A stretch of DNA of 11,085 nucleotides, from NCBI GenBank assembly GCA_937980285.1, contig CALJQI010000400.1, positions 1 through 11,085 on the forward strand. The letters run 5' to 3'. The position numbers and the translations under genes are program-made. Positions 6,061 to 11,085 of the stretch are shown here, piece by piece. Origin of the DNA: an uncultured Gammaproteobacteria bacterium (GTDB lineage Bacteria > Pseudomonadota > Gammaproteobacteria > GCA-001735895). Each line of letters starts with the position of its first letter. The first letter of the stretch is position 1. The notes below the pieces were generated by a model, which was given only the letters and a program-made list of their open reading frames with translations, did not search any database and had not been told where the DNA came from.

Positions 6061-6761
6061 GTTTTCTCAGCGGCGTCAACATGGTCGGCGGCTATGGCGG
6101 CGCGGATATCCTCAAGGGTTGCAGCATCGAGGTCGACGAAGGCGAAATCGCGGTCATCGTCGGGCCCAACGGCGCCGGCAAATCGACCGCGATGAAGGCC
6201 CTGCTCGGCATGCTCGATCTGAAACAGGGTGAAATCACCTTTCGCGGCAAAGATATTTCCCGCCTGACGCCGCAGGATCGCATCGCCGAGGGCATTGCCT
6301 TCGTGCCACAGACCAACAACGTGTTTACCAGCATGACGGTTTACGAAAACCTCGAAATGGGCGCCTTTTTGCGCGACGACGATATCTCGGGAACGGTCAG
6401 CAAGATTTACGAACTCTTCCCTATCCTGGAGGAAAAGAAAGACCAGCTAGCCGGCGAGTTGTCCGGCGGCCAGCGCCAACAGGTCGCCGTGGGGCGCGCG
6501 CTGATGTCGCGCCCGGCGGTGCTGATGCTGGACGAACCGACCGCCGGAGTATCGCCGATCGTCATGGACGAACTGTTCGACCGCATTCTCGAGATTCGCG
6601 ACAAGGGCGTCGCTATCCTCATGGTCGAGCAAAACGCGCGCCAGGCGCTGCATATCGCCGACCGCGGCTATGTGCTGGTGATCGGCGAAAATCGACATAC
6701 CGACACCGGCGCGGCGCTGCTCGCCGATCCCGAAGTCCGGCGCTCTTTCCTCGGGGGTTAA
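6057..6761 (+). CDS. livF: Branched-chain amino acid type ABC transporter, ATP-binding protein LivF
   Basis: Second ATPase of the transporter, expected to pair with LivG under the two permeases. The 234 residues show Walker A GPNGAGKS (36-43), Q-loop Q85 in FVPQTNNVF, signature LSGGQRQQ (135-142), Walker B VLMLDEP (155-161) with E160, and Q192 in LMVEQNA where most ABC proteins have the switch histidine. That glutamine is normal for LivF. The short length, the TSMTVYENLEMGAF segment and the C-terminal RRSFLGG are also LivF-like. The ATG overlaps the livG stop (ATGA), and AAGGAGG at 6043-6049 inside livG gives a strong ribosome site with seven bases spacing, so translation is probably coupled but also independently primed. 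Confidence 0.93.
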   Translation: MSFLSGVNMVGGYGGADILKGCSIEVDEGEIAVIVGPNGAGKSTAMKALLGMLDLKQGEITFRGKDISRLTPQDRIAEGIAFVPQTNNVFTSMTVYENLEMGAFLRDDDISGTVSKIYELFPILEEKKDQLAGELSGGQRQQVAVGRALMSRPAVLMLDEPTAGVSPIVMDELFDRILEIRDKGVAILMVEQNARQALHIADRGYVLVIGENRHTDTGAALLADPEVRRSFLGG

Positions 6762-7784
6762 ATGGAAGCGGTCACCGATTTCATCAACGCGCTGGTACTG
6801 CTACTCAACTTTATCGTGGTGCCTGGTCTGTCCTACGGCTCGCAGCTTGCGCTCGGCGCGCTCGGCATCACGTTGGTGTTCGGCATTTTACGCTTCGCCA
6901 ATTTTGCCCATGGCGACACCATGGCCTTCGGCACCATGATCACCATCCTGGTGACCTGGTGGTTGCAATCGAAAGGCGTCAGCCTCGGCCCCTTGCCGAC
7001 CGCCCTGCTGGCGCTGCCCGCCGGCATCCTGCTGACCGTGCTGCTGCTAGTGATTACCGACAGGAGCGTATACCGATATTACCGCCATCACAAGGCGGTG
7101 CCGGTGACATTCATGATCGCCTCGATGGGCGTCATGTTCATGACCAACGGCATCGTGCGTTTCGTTATCGGGCCCAACGACCAGCGCTTCCTCGATGGCG
7201 AGCGCTTCATCGTGCGCGCGCGCGATTTCAAGGAGACGACCGGCCTCGCCGAGGGTTTGAGCATCAAGGTCTCGCAGGGTTTGACCATCGTCATCGCCAT
7301 CCTGCTGGTGGCGGCGCTATTCTGGTTCCTGCAGAAAACCCGCACCGGCAAGGCGATGCGCGCTTACTCGGACAACGAAGACCTGGCGCTGCTGTCCGGT
7401 GTCGATCCGGACAAGGTGGTGCTGGTGACCTGGATCATCACCGCCATCCTCGCGACCATCGCCGGCACCCTCTACGGCCTCGACAAGAGTTTCAAACCGT
7501 TCACCTATTTACAGCTGCTGCTACCGATGTTCGCGGCCGCGATCGTCGGCGGCATCGGTAACCCCATCGGCGCCATCGTCGGCGGTTACGTGATCGCCTT
7601 TTCCGAGGTCATGGTCACCTACGCCTATAAGAAAGTGTTCATCTACCTGCTGCCGCAAAGCCTGGAACCGGAAGGTTTGCTGCAGTTGCTTTCCACCGAC
7701 TACAAGTTCGCGGTGTCGTTCGTGATTCTGGTGCTGGTGCTGCTGGTGCGCCCGACCGGGATATTCAGGGGCAAGGTGCTGTGA
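6762..7784 (+). CDS. livH: Branched-chain amino acid type ABC transporter, permease LivH
   Basis: Inner-membrane channel subunit that forms a dimer with LivM. The 340-residue protein is mostly hydrophobic helices. The N-terminal signature GITLVFGILRFANFAHGD (35-52) is the classic LivH motif. The cytoplasmic coupling loop, RTGKAMRAYSDNEDLALL around 194-211, contacts the ATPases, and AAAIVGGIGNPIGAIVGG (258-275) is the conserved permease segment. The end LVRPTGIFRGKV is typical. E. coli LivH is 308 residues; the extra length lies in a polar segment around 138-170 and near 285-315. The ATG directly abuts the livF stop codon with no intergenic base, and the GGGGG just before that stop is the only ribosome-site candidate. 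The stop codon overlaps livM. Confidence 0.92.
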   Translation: MEAVTDFINALVLLLNFIVVPGLSYGSQLALGALGITLVFGILRFANFAHGDTMAFGTMITILVTWWLQSKGVSLGPLPTALLALPAGILLTVLLLVITDRSVYRYYRHHKAVPVTFMIASMGVMFMTNGIVRFVIGPNDQRFLDGERFIVRARDFKETTGLAEGLSIKVSQGLTIVIAILLVAALFWFLQKTRTGKAMRAYSDNEDLALLSGVDPDKVVLVTWIITAILATIAGTLYGLDKSFKPFTYLQLLLPMFAAAIVGGIGNPIGAIVGGYVIAFSEVMVTYAYKKVFIYLLPQSLEPEGLLQLLSTDYKFAVSFVILVLVLLVRPTGIFRGKVL

Positions 7785-9160
7785 CGAATTCGCGTAAAAC
7801 AGGGCTTGCCTTCGCCGCGGTAGGCGTGCTGCTGCTGATTATCGGTTTTATGCAGTCGTGGAACGTCGCGCTCGGCATCTTCAACCTTTGCCTGATATCG
7901 GCGGTAATGGCGCTCGGCGTCAACATGCAATGGGGATACGCGGGGCTGCTCAACGTCGGCGTCATGGGATTCGCCGCCCTCGGCGGCATGAGCGCGGTGC
8001 TGGTATCGCAGGCGCCGATCGCCGAAGCCTGGAACGCCAGCTGGAGCCGCCTGTTTATCTCGGCGATCTGTTTCGCCGCCACCATCGCGGCGTCGATAGT
8101 CTGTTACCGAAAACTGGCGCCCGGTCGAAATCGAAATCTCGCGTTGACCCTGGTGATCGTCGCCGGCCTGTTCGTGACGCGGCAGTTTCTCGATCCGGCG
8201 ATCTCGTCTATCGAGTCGATAGAGCCGGCCAAAACCGGGTTTCTCGGCGGCCTCGGCGCACCGATCATATTTTCCTGGCTGATCGGCGGGTTCGTAGCCG
8301 CGGGGATCGCCTGGTGTATCGGCAAGGTCGCGCTCGGCCTGCGCGCCGACTACCTGGCGATCGCCACGCTCGGTATTTCGGAAATCATCATTGCGGTGCT
8401 TAAAAACGAAGACTGGCTCACGCGCGGGGTCAAGAACGTCACCGGGCTTTCGCGCCCGGTACCCTATGAAATCGATCTGCAAACCAGCCCCTGGTTCATC
8501 GATATCATGACCTGGTGGCACGGCGGCGCGCTCGAGGCACTGGATTCGGCGGCGCGGCAGCAGGCGCTCAAGCAGTTTGTCATCGACGGCTCCAGCATCT
8601 TCGTCAAGCTCTGCTACAGCGGGCTGTTCGCAGGAGTCTTGATCATCGTCCTGTTGCTCAGTGTACGCGCGTTGAATTCGCCCTGGGGCCGCATGATGCG
8701 AGCCATTCGCGACAATGAAATCGCGGCCGGCGCGATGGGCAAGGACGTAACCCGACGTCACCTGGAAATATTCGTTATCGGTTCGGCGGTGATCGGTATC
8801 GCCGGCGCCATGCTGACCACGCTGGACGGACAGTTCACGCCCACCTCCTACCAGCCGCTGCGCTTCACCTTCCTGATCTGGGTTATGGTAATCGTCGGCG
8901 GTTCCGGCAATAACATGGGCTCGGTACTGGGCGGTTTCCTGATCTGGCTGGTGTGGATCGAAGCCGAGCCGGTGGGCGTCTGGCTAATGGAAGCGGGCAC
9001 CGGCTGGCTCGACGAGGGCAACGCGCTGCGTCTTCACCTGATCGAAAACGCCCAGCATATGCGGCTGTTCTTCATGGGGCTGGTTCTGCTACTGGTGCTG
9101 CGCTTCAGTCCCGGCGGTATTTTGCCCGAAGTCGTACCGCGGCAAAAAAGCAGCGACTAG
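7781..9160 (+). CDS. livM: Branched-chain amino acid type ABC transporter, permease LivM
   Basis: Second channel subunit. The start is GTG, overlapping the livH stop as GTGA, with AAGG at 7773-7776 just upstream. The 459 residues contain LivM hallmarks: ALGVNMQWGYAGLLNVG (44-60), LGLRADYLAIATLGISEII (185-203), the coupling loop GRMMRAIRDNEIAAGAMG (303-320), VIVGGSGNNMGSVLGG (370-385) and RFSPGGILPE (441-450). It is somewhat longer than E. coli LivM (425). The extra residues are in a polar region after the second helix (about 80-150) and in the loop 225-265. WLTRGVKNVTGL (212-223) replaces the more usual glycine-rich TGGPNG stretch, which may bear on substrate. It ends the operon; a convergent gene ends three bases further on, and no terminator hairpin is evident between them. 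Confidence 0.92.
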   Translation: MTNSRKTGLAFAAVGVLLLIIGFMQSWNVALGIFNLCLISAVMALGVNMQWGYAGLLNVGVMGFAALGGMSAVLVSQAPIAEAWNASWSRLFISAICFAATIAASIVCYRKLAPGRNRNLALTLVIVAGLFVTRQFLDPAISSIESIEPAKTGFLGGLGAPIIFSWLIGGFVAAGIAWCIGKVALGLRADYLAIATLGISEIIIAVLKNEDWLTRGVKNVTGLSRPVPYEIDLQTSPWFIDIMTWWHGGALEALDSAARQQALKQFVIDGSSIFVKLCYSGLFAGVLIIVLLLSVRALNSPWGRMMRAIRDNEIAAGAMGKDVTRRHLEIFVIGSAVIGIAGAMLTTLDGQFTPTSYQPLRFTFLIWVMVIVGGSGNNMGSVLGGFLIWLVWIEAEPVGVWLMEAGTGWLDEGNALRLHLIENAQHMRLFFMGLVLLLVLRFSPGGILPEVVPRQKSSD

Positions 9161-9163
9161 GCG

Positions 9164-10300
9164 TCAGCCCGCGACCAGGTGGACGCCGGCGACACTGGCT
9201 TGATAGCGGTTACGGCCGTTGGCTTTTGCCGTGTAAAGCGCGTGGTCGGCGCGCTTGAATAAATTGTCGCGATTACTGCCATGATGGGGCAAAACCGTGG
9301 CGCCGCCAATCGAGCAGGTTAGCCGCACAGGCACGCCCTCATGCTCTATATCGATATCGGCTATCGCCCGGCGCAGCTTTTCGGCCACCGATGCCGCCTG
9401 CTGAGCCTCGGTATCGGGCATAAGCAGGACAAATTCCTCGCCGCCATAGCGCGTGACAATATCGGTTTCGCGATGGATTTCGGAATCGAGCGTTCTCGCC
9501 ACCCGCCGCAAACACTCGTCACCGAATAAATGTCCATGAGTATCGTTGATTCTCTTGAATCCATCCAGATCCAGAATCAGCAGGCTCAGCGACTGGTTCT
9601 GCCGGTCCCCGCGTTTCCACTCCTCGCCGAATCGCTGCTCGAAATAGGAGCGATTTTTCAACTGGGTCAGTTGGTCGGTAACGCTGAGGCGCTCCATATC
9701 CGAAGCTCTCTGCTCGGCCAGCGCGTGGTTTTTGATCGCATGCCAGTAGTCCTGGCTGGCCGTTTTCGAGGTAACGTGCACGTAGATCAGGGACAGTATC
9801 CCCATCGATGCAAAAATCAAATCCTCGGTCCCTGCCCTGGCGAACAGCACGCTAATCGACGGCAGCATGATCAGGATAGGGAACCACAACCGTAATCGTC
9901 GCGAAATGCTGAGCGCGGTGGTACCGGCAATTCCGAGCACCGCTCCGCTTACGATGATATAGGCGTAGAGCGCGGCGTGATCGCTGTTTAACAGGACCCA
10001 GCAGGACATCAACCCCCAATGCAGGGCGCCGAACAAAATGCTATAGATCAGCCAGTCGTGAGCCAGGCTGACCGAAATTTCGAACTCGCGGATAAAGATA
10101 TAGTAATGCGCCAGGCGCGACAGCATCACCAGCACGATGACGGTGGTATTAAAATAGAAAAACTCCGGACTGCTGACATGGACCTGGTTTGACAGCATGA
10201 TGGTCAGCCACGCCAGCAGATAGATAACAATACCGCCCCGGGCGCGGTTGGTAAGATCCGCGTGCGCGATGATTGTCAGTGGGTCATTTTTTCTCGACAT
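9164..10300 (-). CDS. Membrane-bound diguanylate cyclase (GGDEF protein) with six-helix N-terminal sensor
   Basis: It makes cyclic di-GMP from two GTP, a second messenger that usually promotes surface attachment over motility. From ATG 10300 the protein has 378 residues. An AGGCGA just upstream fits this start; a longer frame from TTG at 10345 has no ribosome site and would begin at the likely transcript start. Residues about 22-177 hold six hydrophobic helices (near 22-37, 48-70, 82-104, 109-133, 138-154 and 160-176), then a short helical linker (178-205), then the GGDEF domain from SVTDQLTQLKNR. Metal-binding LDLDGFKRIND (243-253) and the active site GGEEF (286-290) are intact. RETD at 277-280 is exactly five residues before GGEEF and matches the RxxD product-inhibition site. 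No EAL or REC domain is present. The membrane part resembles MASE-type sensors but I cannot assign it. It converges on livM with a 3-bp gap. Confidence 0.92.
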   Translation of the reverse strand: MSRKNDPLTIIAHADLTNRARGGIVIYLLAWLTIMLSNQVHVSSPEFFYFNTTVIVLVMLSRLAHYYIFIREFEISVSLAHDWLIYSILFGALHWGLMSCWVLLNSDHAALYAYIIVSGAVLGIAGTTALSISRRLRLWFPILIMLPSISVLFARAGTEDLIFASMGILSLIYVHVTSKTASQDYWHAIKNHALAEQRASDMERLSVTDQLTQLKNRSYFEQRFGEEWKRGDRQNQSLSLLILDLDGFKRINDTHGHLFGDECLRRVARTLDSEIHRETDIVTRYGGEEFVLLMPDTEAQQAASVAEKLRRAIADIDIEHEGVPVRLTCSIGGATVLPHHGSNRDNLFKRADHALYTAKANGRNRYQASVAGVHLVAG

Positions 10301-10352
10301 GGATTCGCCTGTTTGCGGCACGATGCCCGGACATGTTGCTCGCAATCACAGG

Positions 10353-10382
10353 AGTATAGTTAAAAAATGTCGCCATATCGAA
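10353..10382 (-). promoter_or_regulatory. Candidate sigma-70 promoter for the diguanylate cyclase gene
   Basis: On the minus strand TTCGAT (10382-10377) and TATACT (10358-10353) are 18 bases apart. The -10 box is near consensus and lies about 50 bases upstream of ATG 10300. It follows the terminator of the upstream binding-protein gene, so the cyclase appears to have its own transcript. Confidence 0.5.
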
Positions 10383-10416
10383 GGCATTGGTGGTAATAAA
10401 TATTCGATTTAAACGG

Positions 10417-10453
10417 AAAAAAAAAGCCCGGCGCCACGAAAGCGCCGGGCTTT
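10417..10453 (-). terminator. Strong intrinsic terminator of the binding-protein gene
   Basis: A perfect 12-bp GC-rich stem (AAAGCCCGGCGC at 10423-10434 with GCGCCGGGCTTT at 10442-10453) has a 7-base loop. On the minus strand it is followed by an uninterrupted run of U from the A tract at 10417-10425. It sits 20 bases after the stop codon at 10473. This is a textbook rho-independent terminator acting on leftward transcription. Confidence 0.95.
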
Positions 10454-10472
10454 GAATCGGATTTGATCGGAT

Positions 10473-11085
10473 TTAGTGGACTTTAATCGTATTCCACTTG
10501 CCGTTACCGATCTCCAGTTCCTTGTAGGAACCGAAGACTTCGCCAACCTCGTTGAACTCGACATTAGTCGCGCCCTGGTAATCGACGTCACCGCCGGCGG
10601 CGATGATTTTCAGCGCCTTGTCCAGCTCTCCGGGGCCGATTTTCTTGCCCGGAGCATTCGCCACCATCATCATTTTGGACTGCAGCGCGGCGCGATCGGC
10701 CGAACCCGCGGCCTGCATCGCCAGTACGATCAATGCCGCCGCATCGTAAGACTCGGGCACGAAAGGACCGTCAGGAGTGACACCGTTGGCATTGGCGAAC
10801 TTGGTGAACGCGTCCGCTCCGGCAGCGCCGCCCGGCAAGGTGGCGATCGAGCCGTCGAGATCCGAGCCGATAGCTTCGATCAGCGAATCGCCGACCATGC
10901 CGTCCGCCATGACGAAACTGTCGAAGGCGTCGGCGTCTATGGAGGCCTGGATAATTCCCTTACCGCCCTGGTCGACATAGCCGAACACCGCCAGGTGCTT
11001 CGAACCGGACGCCGACAGCGCGCCAACCTCGGCCGAGTAATCTGCCTTGCCGTCTTCATGCGCGGCGCTGATGGAAATCTTGCCG
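10473..11085 (-). CDS. Liv-type ABC transporter periplasmic substrate-binding protein (partial, N-terminus off window)
   Basis: The frame is open from the right edge to the TAA at 10475-10473, giving the C-terminal 203 residues. The full protein would be about twice as long, with a signal peptide outside the window. Recognisable type-I periplasmic binding protein features are the strand-loop HLAVFGYVDQGG, the FVMADGMVGD segment, VPESYDAAALIVLAMQAAG in the second lobe, and a C-terminal NVEFNEVGEVFGSYKELEI that matches the usual FD..GD..G.Y ending of LivK/LivJ-like proteins. It captures a small ligand in the periplasm and delivers it to LivHM. It is the likely partner of livGFHM on the other strand, but is transcribed alone and ends in a strong terminator, which would permit higher expression than the membrane parts. 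The ligand-binding residues are mostly in the missing half, so substrate is not assigned. Confidence 0.88.
   Translation of the reverse strand, partial: GKISISAAHEDGKADYSAEVGALSASGSKHLAVFGYVDQGGKGIIQASIDADAFDSFVMADGMVGDSLIEAIGSDLDGSIATLPGGAAGADAFTKFANANGVTPDGPFVPESYDAAALIVLAMQAAGSADRAALQSKMMMVANAPGKKIGPGELDKALKIIAAGGDVDYQGATNVEFNEVGEVFGSYKELEIGNGKWNTIKVH

Noticed and set aside
6959..7561. 200-codon plus-strand frame inside livH
   Set aside because: Out-of-frame reading of livH, Arg/Pro/Ala/His-rich, with no independent start signal.
7700..8761. 353-codon open frame on the minus strand
   Set aside because: Antisense to livM and the end of livH. The Arg/Asp-rich composition without motifs marks it as a shadow frame.
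10301..10345. N-terminal extension of the diguanylate cyclase from a TTG
   Set aside because: No ribosome site precedes the TTG, and it falls at the predicted transcript start of the 10353-10382 promoter. ATG 10300 has an AGGCGA upstream.

Overview
The window looks like part of a chromosome from a Gram-negative bacterium, most likely an environmental (marine-type) gammaproteobacterium. I infer this from the GC-rich coding regions, the gammaproteobacterial-looking Pcm, the high-affinity Liv-type amino-acid transporter, a membrane diguanylate cyclase and the intergenic palindromic repeats. Nothing in the sequence fixes the genus.

Layout. (1) From 881 leftward off the window edge runs an exported metallophosphoesterase of the UshA/SoxB superfamily, read on the minus strand, with two altered active-site motifs. 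(2) From 882 to 2570 is an accessory stretch. It holds two copies of a 181-bp palindromic, MITE-like repeat (1041-1221 and 1915-2095), a 43-bp solo end of the same repeat (1230-1272), an unrecognised 107-residue gene with a strong promoter and Shine-Dalgarno between the copies (1465-1788, plus strand), and an unrecognised 67-residue basic ORF (2124-2327, minus strand). (3) From 2571 to 5153 are an FtsH-type membrane AAA+ zinc protease and an L-isoaspartyl protein methyltransferase (pcm), 27 bp apart and in the same direction. Together they read as a protein quality-control pair. (4) From 5281 to 9160 is a tightly packed livG-livF-livH-livM operon (ATPase, ATPase, permease, permease). Its junctions are ATGA and GTGA overlaps or direct abutment. 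(5) From 9164 to 10300, minus strand and only 3 bp from the end of livM, is a six-helix membrane GGDEF protein. It has an intact GGEEF active site, an RxxD inhibitory site and a good promoter. (6) From 10473 off the right edge, minus strand, is the C-terminal part of a Liv-type periplasmic binding protein, ended by a very strong intrinsic terminator.

How it fits together. The binding protein at the right edge is the natural partner of LivGFHM, delivering a branched-chain amino acid or related small polar compound to the LivHM channel driven by LivGF. It is transcribed separately and towards the permease operon, with the cyclase gene between them. FtsH and Pcm would act on damaged membrane and aged cytosolic proteins respectively. 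I found no rRNA, tRNA, CRISPR array, phage or transposase gene. The most unusual parts are the repeat-bracketed orphan gene, the non-canonical metallophosphoesterase and the cyclase's unassigned membrane sensor.
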